DNA of 39,332 nt from Mesorhizobium sp. LNHC252B00 (GCF_000502955.1 NZ_AYWO01000011.1:166881-206212); one strand, 5' to 3'. Shown: positions 24,842 to 33,889, counted from the first letter of the stretch. Program-made: numbers and translations. Notes: generated by a model not told the origin, from the sequence alone.

Positions 24842-25144
24842 TCACGCCGCGGGCGTTGCAATCCCTTCTAACGCAATGATCCTGGTATTTGCGGAACGTT
24901 TGCGGATCTCGATCAGCCGGGCATATTCAGGAGAATTGTACCAGCCCATCAATGACGCCATGTCGGGGAATTCAACAATGACCAGTCGGTGTGGATCCCA
25001 ATCACCTTCTAGAACCTTGGTCGCACCACCACGACCCAGGTATCGCCCACCGTAGCGCTCTTCGGTGGCCGGAACGTCCCGCCGATATTCCTCGAACAAG
25101 GCAGCGTCTTTTATGTCTACATCCGCGATCAGATAGGCGGCCAT
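24842..25144 (-). CDS. DUF1330 domain protein
   Basis: A 100-residue ferredoxin-like-fold protein. It has the DUF1330 pattern MAAYLIADVDIKDAALFEEY, GGRYLGRGGATKVLEGDWDP, RLVIVEFPDMASLMGWYNSP and EYARLIEIRKRSA. The ribosome site AGGGAGGAA sits at ideal distance from ATG 25144. Members are small dimeric proteins of unclear function. Confidence 0.9.
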   Translation of the reverse strand: MAAYLIADVDIKDAALFEEYRRDVPATEERYGGRYLGRGGATKVLEGDWDPHRLVIVEFPDMASLMGWYNSPEYARLIEIRKRSANTRIIALEGIATPAA

Positions 25145-25237
25145 TTGTGTTCCTCCCTTTGACCTAGCTCGCGCTCCTCGGCTCCGGCGTGATTTCCACG
25201 ACCCGCACTTTCTTGCCGTTGTCTCTGTGCACGCAAA

Positions 25238-25265
25238 GCCCGCGCCACTTGCGGGAGGCGCGGGC
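25238..25265 (-). terminator. Hairpin between 82-residue gene and DUF1330 gene
   Basis: A perfect 9-bp stem GCCCGCGCC / GGCGCGGGC with a ten-base loop, followed on the minus strand by CTTTG. It lies about 100 bases after the stop of the 82-residue gene and before DUF1330, so it probably ends the first transcript. Confidence 0.5.
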
Positions 25266-25361
25266 CGATCAGGAGCCGGTGAAGGTCGTCCCGATCATCA
25301 GCAGCGATGGGGTGAGCATCGTCTGCCACAGCACAAATAGTTAGAGGTCGCTAATGTTCCG

Positions 25362-25610
25362 TCAAGCCGGTTTGCCCGGTGTTGGCTGCACCGGTCCTGT
25401 ACCGTGCCACCTAATGAATGACGCATCCTTGCCGGTGATATCCTTGACCGTCTTCAACAGCGCCTCATGCGTGTTTTGCAGCGAGCGGTAATGCTCGCTG
25501 CTTGGCGACAGACGCGGCTGGACGATGCTCTTATGCAGCCGTTCTGCCTCGGCCAAAAAGTGGTCAATCTCAGCTTGTGAAAGGTGCTTGGATAATTTGG
25601 TCCTGGCCAT
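25362..25610 (-). CDS. Small hypothetical protein, 82 residues
   Basis: Starts MARTKLSKHLSQAEIDHFLAE, helical and charged, with GGAG seven bases before the ATG. The latter half (KTVKDITGKDASFIRWHGTG) ends in a Pro-rich tail. No family recognised. The frame, ribosome site and composition support a real gene. Confidence 0.65.
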   Translation of the reverse strand: MARTKLSKHLSQAEIDHFLAEAERLHKSIVQPRLSPSSEHYRSLQNTHEALLKTVKDITGKDASFIRWHGTGPVQPTPGKPA

Positions 25611-25684
25611 TGGCGATCTCCGTTGAATGGGCGCCGCAACTGGAGGACTATATTCCTATCTCCAGCGAACCGCCAAGACCGTCT

Positions 25685-26414
25685 TCAGGACTCCTCCCTG
25701 AAATTCTGCATCGACGCATGGCGCAGCTTGCGCTCACCACGTAGCGTCCTGACGCTCGCCTTGATGGGCTTGACCCGTTCGACGTCCGGAGTGACTACCG
25801 CACCGGCTGGGCTGCTGCGGGCCTGCTGCACACGTTTCCGTAGCCGGTCCTTGATTGCGTTGGTCGTGGCGATCACAGCCTTGCCGACATACTTCTCGTC
25901 CCAAGCAAACAGCCCTCGGTCCACTTGCCGGCCTGTCGCTTCACGCCAATTAGATCAAACTCGGAGATGTCCCAGCATTTGATTTTCAGCCAGGCCTCGT
26001 CCTGGCGCCGCTGCGGTAGGAGCTTTCCCGTCGGCTCGACACCATTCCTTCGAGGCCCATTTTCTCGGCCGCCTCGAAGAACTCGGCACCGCCGCCCTCA
26101 CATGTTGGCTGTACTGAATGATGCCTTGTGCCGGCTTGATCAAATCCCACAGGATCGCCATGCGCTCTCGCCGTCGAGGACGAAGGATTTCGCCTTGAGC
26201 TTCTCGGCAGCGGCGACAATCGGCCAGTAGCGCTTGGACCAAAATGATCCCGGTGCGGGTGAAGGCGCGCGCGCCAGCCCAGTCGAGAAATGATCTGGGT
26301 GCGAAAGCCGTCATACTTGATCTCGTGCAGCCAGTCGTCGCTGACCGGCGGCGTCTCGACCAGGACCGGTTCCTGCGGCTTGATGAACTTCAGCCGGCCT
26401 GCGGCGTTACGCAT
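25685..26414 (-). pseudogene. ATP-dependent DNA ligase (LigD/LigC type) remnant
   Basis: The start (ATG 26414) reads RLKFIKPQEPVLVETPPVSD then DWLHEIKYDGFRTQII. This includes the E-x-KYDG motif with the lysine that becomes adenylated. Then come several frame changes: MGLEGMVS appears in one frame, NQMLGHLRV in another. The end (YVGKAVIATTNAIKDRL, SVRTLRGERKLRHAS) is the conserved OB-domain tail in a third frame. Much of the catalytic domain is out of frame or lost. These ligases serve bacterial end joining with Ku; no ku gene is seen in the window. Confidence 0.8.
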
Positions 26415-26496
26415 GCACTCGATCCTCCAACTGCCAGACAAGGCGCCCGGGCCGATTTGGTTGCATTTTAGCGAAATTGAACGTGAGAACCGTCCG

Positions 26497-26904
26497 ATGA
26501 AGGAAACAACACGTGATAAGGTGTCATCGGGACATTGCCTATGCGGGGGCGTGCGCTACGAAATCGCAGGCGAGCTTGCCCCGCTGATAGCCTGTCACTG
26601 CTCCCAGTGCGCGCGAACAAGTGGTAATTTTGCGGCCATGGCGGCCTGCCGCTCGGCCGATCTCATGCTGCTGACCTCGTCCACGCTCAGGTGGTACCGC
26701 TCGTCGCGTTACGTCGAACGCGGCTTCTGCTCGCGCTGCGGCGGCAACCTGTTCTGGAAGGCGGCGCCTGGCCTGCAGACCTTCGTCGCGGCCGGTACTC
26801 TCGACCCGCCGACTGGCCTTCGGATTAGCAAACATATTTTCGTCGGCTCGAAATCCGACTTCTATGATCTGACTGACCGCCTTCCAAAGGAGCAGGCAGG
26901 TTAG
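26497..26904 (+). CDS. GFA family zinc protein
   Basis: A 135-residue protein with the full set of zinc-binding cysteines of the glutathione-dependent formaldehyde-activating (Gfa-like) family: GHCLCGGVRYE, then CHCSQCARTSGNF, then RGFCSRCGGNLFW. Start ATG 26497 gives the normal family length. Most members have no proven formaldehyde activity, so a general small-molecule or S-hydroxymethyl adduct role is all that can be said. It is intact while both neighbours are broken. Confidence 0.9.
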   Translation: MKETTRDKVSSGHCLCGGVRYEIAGELAPLIACHCSQCARTSGNFAAMAACRSADLMLLTSSTLRWYRSSRYVERGFCSRCGGNLFWKAAPGLQTFVAAGTLDPPTGLRISKHIFVGSKSDFYDLTDRLPKEQAG

Positions 26905-26974
26905 AGGGGTTAGAGAACGCACGATGGCCCGGCCACGCTGCCGGTATGATGGCTAAGGGGCGCCAGGGATCGAT

Positions 26975-27238
26975 GCGCCTCCGTCGTCTGGTCGCCGGCC
27001 GGAAGATCATCCTGCCAGACCTGCCTTCCGGTCTTGATGTTGAGCGCGCGCAGCTTGTTGTCGGTGGTCGCGGCGATAAAGATCAAGCCACCGGCCGTCA
27101 CCAGCGGACCGCCATTGTTCGGTGTTCCGATGGCTAGCGGCAGCATGGACGGGATGCCGAACGGGCCGTTGTTGTTAGCGCTGCCGAGCAGCTCGTCCCC
27201 CAGGCTCCTGCCTGTCTTGAGGTCGATGGTGGAACCGG
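26975..27238 (-). pseudogene. gcd: PQQ-dependent glucose dehydrogenase fragment
   Basis: Minus-strand sequence IDLKTGRSLGDELLGSANNN, then GPFGIPSMLPLAIGTPNN and GGPLVTAGGLIFIAATTDNK is the C-terminal propeller region of membrane-bound quinoprotein glucose dehydrogenase. It starts abruptly at about 27238, preceded by an in-frame TGA, and loses similarity after DDLPAG. Only about 85 of some 780 residues remain. Confidence 0.8.
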
Positions 27239-27350
27239 CTCAGGTCGTCGGTGGTGCTGTGTCCGGCGAGCGCCCGAGAAACGGCGCCAGGGCGCCGATG
27301 TCGCGGAGATAGTTGCGCTGCGTTTCCCGTGAGAAACGCCGCCTGTTCAT
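27239..27350 (-). pseudogene. Tyrosine-recombinase N-terminal fragment
   Basis: From ATG 27350 the minus strand reads MNRRRFSRETQRNYLRDIGA then LAPFLGRSPDTA. This is the SAM-like N-terminal domain of the tyrosine integrases that accompany IS91-like elements in rhizobia. A frame change then gives TTDDLSRFH, the next conserved block. It ends exactly where the glucose dehydrogenase fragment begins, so this is an insertion or deletion junction. Confidence 0.7.
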
Positions 27351-27497
27351 GTCGTCGATCAGTCACTGACGAAGTGGACTTCAGTCTCCCACCCGCTTTT
27401 GCGTAACAGCGGAGAGCAATTCGTCATCTTGCGGCGGGTTGACAATCCGGCCTCGGCCGCCATGCTGCACTGCAACATTTCTATCTCGGAGTCCGCA

Positions 27498-28673
27498 ATG
27501 ACAGATATCAGGTCATCGCGCATCGAATGCCTGGACGGGCTTCGCGCGCTCGCGGCGATCTGGGTGCTTGTCGGGCATTGCCTGCTTCTGACCGGCTGGC
27601 GTGTTCCCATCGTCGGCGAGCCGGATCTCGGCGTCGATCTCTTCATCATGCTGTCCGGCTTCCTGATGGTGTTTCATTATCAGCTGCGCCAGGACAAGGA
27701 GCCCTGGCAAAGACCGGGAACATGGCTGAAATTCTGGACGCGCCGCTACTTCAGGATCGCGCCGCTGTTCTACGTCATGCTTTTGCTGGCACTCGTGCTT
27801 GGCCCCTATCTCTACGACTGCAGGATGATCATCGACGATTTCCTGTCGAGATCGCACCAGGCGCCCGAGCGCTATCTCGACAGCGGCCTGAAGAACATCG
27901 TCGCGCATCTGACGTTCCTGTTCGGCCTGCTGCCAGATTTCGCCTATCGCACGCCGCTCCCCGACTGGAGCCTGGGGCTGGAGATGCAGTTTTACGCAGC
28001 TTTCCCGGCCATCATGCTGTTGGTGCGCAGGTTCGACTGGATAAGAAGCGCCGGGTTGGTCGCCGCGGTTGGCTGCATCATCGTGTTTGCGCTGGGTCGA
28101 TTGTCGATCCATTTTCCGATGCCGTCGTTCCTGGCGCTGAAGATCCAGATATTCCTGTGCGGCATGCTGCTGGCGGGCGTCGTGCATCAAAGCCAACCAC
28201 GGCCGATCCTGTATCTGGCACTGGCGCTGCTTTTGGCGGCGCTGCCGTTTGGCGGCGACTACGGACTGGAAAAGCTGCTGGTGCGTGAAGCGCTGGTAGC
28301 GGGGTTCTTTGCGCTGGTTCTCTACCGCATGCTGCCGGGGGCGGCGGGAACGCTGGCGAGGGCGATAGCCATGACGCTCAGCAACCGGTTCTTTCATCTC
28401 ATGGGCGAGCTTTCCTTCAGCATCTACCTGATCCATCTGCTGGTGTTGCAGCCTGTCGCGGCATTCGTCATCAGCCAATATGGCCACGGGCTGGCGGCGC
28501 CGCTGCGTTTCGCGATCGTCGTTGCCGTCGTCCTGCCGACGGTGACCCTTTTGTCCTGGGTCACCTACAATCTGATCGAGGTTCCCGGCCAGAAGGCGGG
28601 CCGCTTCGTCGTCCAGTGCTTTGGCCGCAAGGGCGGCGCGCCGGCGCTGGAGAGCGTCAAGCGCAGTGCGTGA
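27498..28673 (+). CDS. Acyltransferase 3 family membrane protein
   Basis: A 391-residue integral membrane protein with about ten helices. Family features: LDGLRALAAIWVLVGHC near the N-terminus with its catalytic histidine, LGVDLFIMLSGFLMVFHY, FWTRRYFRIAPLFY and a final SFSIYLIHLLVLQPV. Start chosen at ATG 27498, where homology begins. These enzymes add acetyl, succinyl or other acyl groups to exopolysaccharide, LPS or Nod-factor sugars. Its last 400 bases are part of the duplicated block described at 28272 and 30019. Confidence 0.9.
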   Translation: MTDIRSSRIECLDGLRALAAIWVLVGHCLLLTGWRVPIVGEPDLGVDLFIMLSGFLMVFHYQLRQDKEPWQRPGTWLKFWTRRYFRIAPLFYVMLLLALVLGPYLYDCRMIIDDFLSRSHQAPERYLDSGLKNIVAHLTFLFGLLPDFAYRTPLPDWSLGLEMQFYAAFPAIMLLVRRFDWIRSAGLVAAVGCIIVFALGRLSIHFPMPSFLALKIQIFLCGMLLAGVVHQSQPRPILYLALALLLAALPFGGDYGLEKLLVREALVAGFFALVLYRMLPGAAGTLARAIAMTLSNRFFHLMGELSFSIYLIHLLVLQPVAAFVISQYGHGLAAPLRFAIVVAVVLPTVTLLSWVTYNLIEVPGQKAGRFVVQCFGRKGGAPALESVKRSA

Positions 28674-28786
28674 TCGTGCTGCCGATCGCAATCGCGTCGG
28701 CCAAATGGGCACGCTGTCATGACACAACCGGCGGCGAACCAAATCCAGCTAGAACTGTGTCACGCCCTCTCGTGCGCGCCAAAGTG
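28272..28786 (+). repeat. Direct repeat, copy 1 (acyltransferase 3' end)
   Basis: This block recurs at 30019-30506 in the same orientation. It covers the 3' third of the plus-strand acyltransferase, the convergent gap, and the last 38 bases of the minus-strand acyltransferase. Long stretches are identical by eye, for example the 20 bases starting GCGTCGGCCAAATGGG in both. Confidence 0.85.
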
Positions 28787-29864
28787 AAAGCCACTGCCGC
28801 AGCAACGTCCGGATGTTCTTGTCGTAGACATAATGCGCGAATGCCGAGATCGCGATGATGACCACGGATGTTCCCAGAATGAACGGCAAGCCGTGCTCGT
28901 TCCACGAGGTCCCGGTCACAGATTCGACCACGGCGTTCGAAAGGCGGATGAGCGGAGTGTGAAGAACATAGAGGGCATAAGAGATATTGCCGGAGAAGAG
29001 CGCAATCCAGCGCCAAAACCCGGATAGCCGCAAACGGGAGGCGACGAGAACGAGCCAGGGCCAGACCAGGGCTATGATCGCCAGACTGTATAGTTGCACA
29101 TGTTCGACGGGTCTGAAGATCATGAGCAGGCCGCATAGCGTCAGGAGAAACGGCATATAGAGATTGCCATCCCGACTCTTTCCGGTCGCATATCGGTTGA
29201 GAAAGACCCCGAGGAAGAACGAGAACGCGATCCGGGCGGGAGCCGCGATCGTGTCGTCCCAATGGGCGCCGCCCCCAAGGACGAAGCCCTGCCAAGCCAG
29301 AAGCACCAGGGCCAGGAAGGCAACACCGACAATGAGCGCAAGTGACCGAGCAGCCAGCCTTACGGCCAGCGCGGCAAATACGGCGTTGGCGACGAGTTCA
29401 TAAAATAGCGACCACGCCGGGCCATTCAGCGGGAAAAGCACGTCGGGAAATGTCGAGAGCGACGGCGGCGTGGGTAAGAAAAGAACGGAAAACCCAACAC
29501 TTGCGAGCAAATCCAGCCGCGAATACGAACTGAGCCCATGCGTTGCGACGATTGCACCCACGCCGATCACGGCCAGGCCGACTGCGGCAAAATATAGCGG
29601 GTAGAGCCTGAGGAGACGGATCTCCGTGAACTCCCAAAATGACATGCCTTTTCGGAACTTATCGTCGTAGGCATGGGCGATCACGAAGCCGCTCAAGAGG
29701 AAAAACAGGTCGACGGCGAGGAAGCCGGACGGCGCCAGATCATATCGCCGGCCCGTGAATTCGGTGAAGTGGCCTAGCATCACCAAAACAGCAGCGATGC
29801 CCCGGAGACCATGCAAAGCGTCGAAGTGGGCCGTTTCCGCCCTTGGTTCTGGCGTTTTGGTCAT
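28749..29864 (-). CDS. Acyltransferase 3 family membrane protein (second)
   Basis: A 371-residue membrane acyltransferase convergent with the previous one. It shows ALHGLRGIAAVLVMLGHF with the catalytic histidine, AVDLFFLLSGFVIAHAYDD, RLLRLYPLYF and the closing SYALYVLHTPLIRLS. Start at ATG 29864 (MTKTPEPRAE) fits the family; the frame continues upstream to 29945 without support. It is a different subfamily from its neighbour. It lies between the two copies of the direct repeat, so recombination between them would remove it. Confidence 0.9.
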   Translation of the reverse strand: MTKTPEPRAETAHFDALHGLRGIAAVLVMLGHFTEFTGRRYDLAPSGFLAVDLFFLLSGFVIAHAYDDKFRKGMSFWEFTEIRLLRLYPLYFAAVGLAVIGVGAIVATHGLSSYSRLDLLASVGFSVLFLPTPPSLSTFPDVLFPLNGPAWSLFYELVANAVFAALAVRLAARSLALIVGVAFLALVLLAWQGFVLGGGAHWDDTIAAPARIAFSFFLGVFLNRYATGKSRDGNLYMPFLLTLCGLLMIFRPVEHVQLYSLAIIALVWPWLVLVASRLRLSGFWRWIALFSGNISYALYVLHTPLIRLSNAVVESVTGTSWNEHGLPFILGTSVVIIAISAFAHYVYDKNIRTLLRQWLSLWRAREGVTQF

Positions 29865-30018
29865 TCCGTATCCGTTACTTCGTTCATCTACGCACGGATT
29901 GCTGCAATGCACAACATCGTTTTGCGACGCACACTCAACCCACATCCAGGAAGCCAGACATGGGCATTGCAGAAGGCTCGATCAGCCGCGCCCGCGACTC
30001 CTTGTCCGCCACCCGGGG

Positions 30019-30391
30019 AAGCTTCTGGTGCATGAAGCTGGCGGCGGGGTTCTTTGCGCTGGTTCTGTACCGCATGCTGCCGGAAGCGGCGGACGCTGGC
30101 GAGGGCTATGGCCGTGACGCTCAGCAACGGGTCTTTCATATAACGGGCGAGCCTTCCTTCAGCCTACCTGATTCACCTCCGGGTCTTGTCGCGGCGTTCG
30201 TCATCAGCCAATACGGCCATGGTCCGGCGGCGCCGCTGCGTTTCGCGATCGTCGTTGCCGTCGTCCTGCCGACGGTGACCCTGCTGTCCTGGATCACCTG
30301 CAAGCTGATCGAGATTCCCAGAAGGCGGGCCGCTTCGTCGTCCGGCGCTTTGGGCGGGCCGGCGCTGGAGAGCGTCAAGCGCAGCGCGTGA
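30019..30391 (+). pseudogene. 3' fragment of acyltransferase 3 gene
   Basis: This is the coding part of repeat copy 2. It reads AAGFFALVLYRMLPEAADA, then AAFVISQYGHGPAAPLRFAI and ends ALESVKRSA, as the intact gene at 27498 does. The segment with the conserved SIYLIHL helix is frameshifted, and all N-terminal catalytic residues are absent. Confidence 0.85.
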
Positions 30392-30506
30392 TTGTGCGCT
30401 GCCGATCGCAATCGCGTCGGCCAAATGGGCACGCTGTCATGACACAACCGGCGGGCAACCAAATCCAGCTAAAACTGTGTCACGCCCTCTCGTGCGCGCC
30501 AAAGTG
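30019..30506 (+). repeat. Direct repeat, copy 2
   Basis: Degraded second copy of 28272-28786. It has small indels and substitutions, but the segment from the acyltransferase tail through GCACGCTGTCATGACACAAC to the ACTGTGTCACGCCCTCTCG end of the minus-strand gene is retained in order. Both copies end at the same point (AAAGTG). Confidence 0.85.
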
Positions 30507-30507
30507 G

Positions 30508-30613
30508 GCGGCGTCTGGAGCTATCGACTGGATCGGCCAGGAGTTCAACCCGGCCGACTTCGATCTGCAACACGGCCAACACCGTGCTCGCCGCCCGGTT
30601 CACCAAAAAATAG
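30508..30613 (+). pseudogene. Possible pRiA4b ORF-3-like fragment
   Basis: Directly after repeat copy 2 the sequence reads IDWIGQEFNPADFDL and, one frame over, NTANTVLAARFTKK before TAG. This resembles the conserved end of plasmid pRiA4b ORF-3 type proteins (W-[LI]-G-x-x-F-[DN]-P-x-x-F-D-L). Too short for certainty. Confidence 0.35.
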
Positions 30614-30779
30614 TTGCCGCCTGATAAGCCATCCCCCGTCACCAAACGTCGGGACGTGAGCAATTACGCACCCTGAGGACAACGCTTACCGCTCCGCAAG
30701 GAATCGTGCATCGCATGGCGCATAATGCAGGGCCTATCGGAAATGAAATCAAAATCGGAATGTGAAGTGGCGCATGAAC

Positions 30780-32099
30780 CTACCGCTCGGCGAATGCCCG
30801 CGCAAACGAGTCCATCATCGGCCGTGCGAGATACTCGAAGAAAGTCCGGTCGCCGGTATTGATGAAGGCTTCGACCGGCGTTCCGGGATAAAGCTGCTCG
30901 GCCTTCACGCCGGGCGGCAGGGCGTCGGCAATCTTGAGCTTGGCGCGGAAATAGGGTTCATGCGTGACTTGGTCGACCAGCCGGTCGGCGGAGATCTGTG
31001 TGACTGTGGCTGAAACCTCGGGCGTCAGGCGCATGTTGAGCGCCGACAATCTGAGTTTCGCTCGCTGGCCGACACGCACCTGATCGACATCCTTCGGCCG
31101 CAGCTTCGCATGGACGTTGAGACCCGATGCCGTGGGCAGAATCTCCATGATCTTTTCGCCGGGCGCGATCACGCTGCCCTTGGAATTATAGGTCGACGAC
31201 ACCACGATGCCGGCTACCGGCGCCTTGATCGTCGTGCGCTGAAGCACCGCCTCGGCCGCCCTGATCTGTTCCCCGAAATCGGCGAGATTGGTGCGGACCT
31301 CGTTGAGCTTGGTCAGCGCCTCTTCCACGCGTTGCGAGGTCAGGCGCTCGACCTGCACCTGGGCTTCGACGATTTGGCTGTTGGCTGCGGCAAGATTTGC
31401 CTCCAGCGCGCCGGCCTGGCCGACGAGATCGGCCTCGCTGCGCAGTAGCTGCGAATATTCGGTGCGGTTGGTGAGGCCCTTGTCGAGCAGGCCGGTCTTG
31501 ATGCCGAGCTCCTTTTTTACCACCTCGGACTGCTGCTCGATGGCAAGCTTCTGGGCGTTCAGGCCCACGACTGACTCCCGATGCATGGCGACCCGCTGCG
31601 CCATGATCGATTGTTCCGACCGGAACCGAGCGAGCCTTGCGTCGAACTCCTTTTGCTGTTCACGGATGAGCTTTTGGAAATCCTGCTGGAACGACGCCGG
31701 CGCCGCCTCGTTGATCGGCGCCAGCCTGTCCATCCCGTCGCGTTCGGCCTCCAGCCGCGCCATGCTCGCCTCGAGCGCGATCGACTGTCTGGTCAGCCGG
31801 TTGAGCTCGGCCTGTGCGGCTGTCTTGTCGAGGATGACAAGGTCCTGGCCCTGCTGCACGCGATCGCCCTCGTGGATCAGCAGTTGCTGGACGATGCCGC
31901 CTTCGGGCTGCTGGATGTGGATGTTGCCGCCCGTTGCGGAGATCGTGCCCTGCGTGATCACCGCGCCGGAGAGCGGCGCGGTGGCCGCCCAATAGCCGAA
32001 GCTGCCCGCCAGCAGCCCTATTGCCACGTAGCCGGTGAGGGCCACGCGCCTTATGTCGGTGCGCGGCTCGCCGTTCCTGGCAAGGCTCTTGGCCGTCAT
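30780..32099 (-). CDS. Type I secretion membrane fusion protein, HlyD/PrsE family
   Basis: A 439-residue periplasmic adaptor linking the ABC exporter to an outer-membrane channel. It has one transmembrane helix at about residues 20-42, a lipoyl/barrel part (GAVITQGTISATGGNIHIQQ, GGIVQQLLIHEGDRVQQGQ), a long helical hairpin (about 100-290) and the second half-barrel (IKAPVAGIVVSSTYNSKG). HlyD signature-like sequence lies near VDQVRVGQRAKLRLSALN. ATG at 32099 overlaps the stop of the ABC gene by four bases, so the two are coupled. Confidence 0.93.
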   Translation of the reverse strand: MTAKSLARNGEPRTDIRRVALTGYVAIGLLAGSFGYWAATAPLSGAVITQGTISATGGNIHIQQPEGGIVQQLLIHEGDRVQQGQDLVILDKTAAQAELNRLTRQSIALEASMARLEAERDGMDRLAPINEAAPASFQQDFQKLIREQQKEFDARLARFRSEQSIMAQRVAMHRESVVGLNAQKLAIEQQSEVVKKELGIKTGLLDKGLTNRTEYSQLLRSEADLVGQAGALEANLAAANSQIVEAQVQVERLTSQRVEEALTKLNEVRTNLADFGEQIRAAEAVLQRTTIKAPVAGIVVSSTYNSKGSVIAPGEKIMEILPTASGLNVHAKLRPKDVDQVRVGQRAKLRLSALNMRLTPEVSATVTQISADRLVDQVTHEPYFRAKLKIADALPPGVKAEQLYPGTPVEAFINTGDRTFFEYLARPMMDSFARAFAER

Positions 32100-33889
32100 C
32101 GTGTGGGACCGAAGCGGATGTCGTGCGTGCGGATCGTCGGCGCGAAGGACCCGGTCACCACCGTGCTCGGCCGGGCCGGAACACCCTTGGCGACGCCATT
32201 GCTGACCACAGGCTGCCGCAGCACCTCGGCGCTCGGGCCGAAGGCCTCGATGATGCCGCCGCGCAAAACCATCACGCGATCGCAGGCCGTGGCGATGGAC
32301 GGGCGATGCGTGATCACGATAGTCGTGACGCCCGCGGCTTTCGCCGCGACAAGCATCGCTTCGAGCGCCGTTTCGCCGCTGCCGTCGAGATTGGAGCTGG
32401 GCTCGTCGAGCACGAGGATCCGCGGGCCGCCATAGAAGGCGCGCGCCAGCCCGATCCGCTGGCGCTCGCCGCCCGAGAGCGTCCTGTCCGAAGGCCCGAT
32501 CATCGTCTGGTACCCGTCGCGCTGCGCCAGGATCAGCTCATGCGCCTCAGCGCGCCGCGCCGCCTCGACGATCGCGGCATCCGCCGCCTGCGCGTCGAAG
32601 CGGGCGACATTGTCGCCGATCGATCCGGGGAAGAGCTCCACCTCCTGGGCCAGGTAGCCGATCTGCTTTCCGAGCTGTCTTTGGTCCCAGTTCCGGAGAT
32701 CGGCGCCGTCGATCCGGACCGAGCCGCCGGTCGGCTGCACAGCACCGATGAGCAATCGCGCCAGCGTCGATTTGCCGGCGCCACTCGGGCCGACGATCGC
32801 TATAGCTTCGCCGGCGCGAACCGCGAAGTTCAGCCGCGTGAGGATGGGTTCGGTGCCGGGCCGTGCATTCGGCGCCATGAAGAAAACGTCCTGCACCGAA
32901 AACGTCCCCGACGGGTCGGGCAGCGTCAGTTTGCGCGCTTCAGTCGGATGCGCCGCAAGTGCCGTCTCCAGCTGCTTCCAGGCTCGCCTGGCGTCGACGA
33001 TCTGCCGCCAGGAGCCGATCAACTGGTCGAGCGGCTGCAGCGCGCGCGACGACACCAGCGAGGAGGCGAAGATCATGCCGGGCGTCATCTGCCCCTCGAT
33101 CACCAGCCAGGCACCGGCGCCGAGGATCGCCAGCTGCAACATCATGCGCAGCGCCCGCGAGGCGGCGCTGAAGATCGCGTTGGCGCTCGAGGAGCGGTCA
33201 TAAAGGGTGAGCGCTGCCCCGACATGCCTTCCCCAGACGCGAGCGGCATTCTCGACCATGCCCATGGCGCGCAGCGTCTCCGCATTGCGGGCAAAGACCT
33301 GCTCGGCGTGGCTGGCGAGCGCCGAACGCTCCGTGGACAGCGCATCCTTCCTGCCGATGGCAAGCTGGTTGGCCGCGACCAGCGCAACGAGCAGCGCCGT
33401 GCCGGCGAGCGTCAGCCAGAACAGGACGGGATGGATGAGATAGAGGAGCGCGAGGAACACGGGTGCAAAGGGCAGGTCAAACAGCACAGCCACACCGCGC
33501 GACCTGATGAAAGCGCAGACCGAGGCGAGGTCGCGCAGCGGCGATCGGCCGCTGGCATATTTGGGCGCCAGCGAAAGGGCAAATGTCCTCGCGCCGAGCT
33601 TCCTGTCGACGGTGGCCGCGACGCGCTGCGTGTAAACGGCACGCACTGCGTCGAGCAAGCCGAGGAAAGCAAGCGCGAGGACCGCGATGGCCGACAGATA
33701 GACAAGCGTCTCCACACTGGACGACGGCAGCACGCGGTCATAGAGCTGCAGCAAATAGAGCGGGATCACCAGAACCAGGATGTTGATCAGCAGCGAGAAG
33801 ACGCCGACATCGGCGATGGCGCGCAGGAACACCGCGCGCAGGCTCAACGATCCAGTCATTTCTGCCGCCGCTGCATGATCCCGAGACAT
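32096..33889 (-). CDS. Type I secretion ABC permease/ATPase, PrsD family
   Basis: A 597-residue exporter half-transporter. Six hydrophobic helices lie in about residues 25-290. The nucleotide-binding domain follows: Walker A GPSGAGKST at 367-375, signature LSGGERQR at 471-478, Walker B ILVLDEPSSNLD at 491-502, and the H-loop in VITHRPS. It lacks the N-terminal C39-like domain, as usual for RTX-protease and glycanase exporters. It sits 18 bases after the GH16 gene, which is its evident cargo. Confidence 0.94.
   Translation of the reverse strand: MSRDHAAAAEMTGSLSLRAVFLRAIADVGVFSLLINILVLVIPLYLLQLYDRVLPSSSVETLVYLSAIAVLALAFLGLLDAVRAVYTQRVAATVDRKLGARTFALSLAPKYASGRSPLRDLASVCAFIRSRGVAVLFDLPFAPVFLALLYLIHPVLFWLTLAGTALLVALVAANQLAIGRKDALSTERSALASHAEQVFARNAETLRAMGMVENAARVWGRHVGAALTLYDRSSSANAIFSAASRALRMMLQLAILGAGAWLVIEGQMTPGMIFASSLVSSRALQPLDQLIGSWRQIVDARRAWKQLETALAAHPTEARKLTLPDPSGTFSVQDVFFMAPNARPGTEPILTRLNFAVRAGEAIAIVGPSGAGKSTLARLLIGAVQPTGGSVRIDGADLRNWDQRQLGKQIGYLAQEVELFPGSIGDNVARFDAQAADAAIVEAARRAEAHELILAQRDGYQTMIGPSDRTLSGGERQRIGLARAFYGGPRILVLDEPSSNLDGSGETALEAMLVAAKAAGVTTIVITHRPSIATACDRVMVLRGGIIEAFGPSAEVLRQPVVSNGVAKGVPARPSTVVTGSFAPTIRTHDIRFGPTR

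Noticed and set aside
27513..28742. Minus-strand frame of 409 codons opposite the first acyltransferase
   Set aside because: The sense strand encodes a clear membrane acyltransferase; the antisense product is Arg/Gln/His-rich without domain.
30469..30663. Minus-strand 64-codon frame ending WRAREGVTQF
   Set aside because: Its end is a duplicated copy of the last codons of the acyltransferase at 28749; the rest is unrelated sequence.
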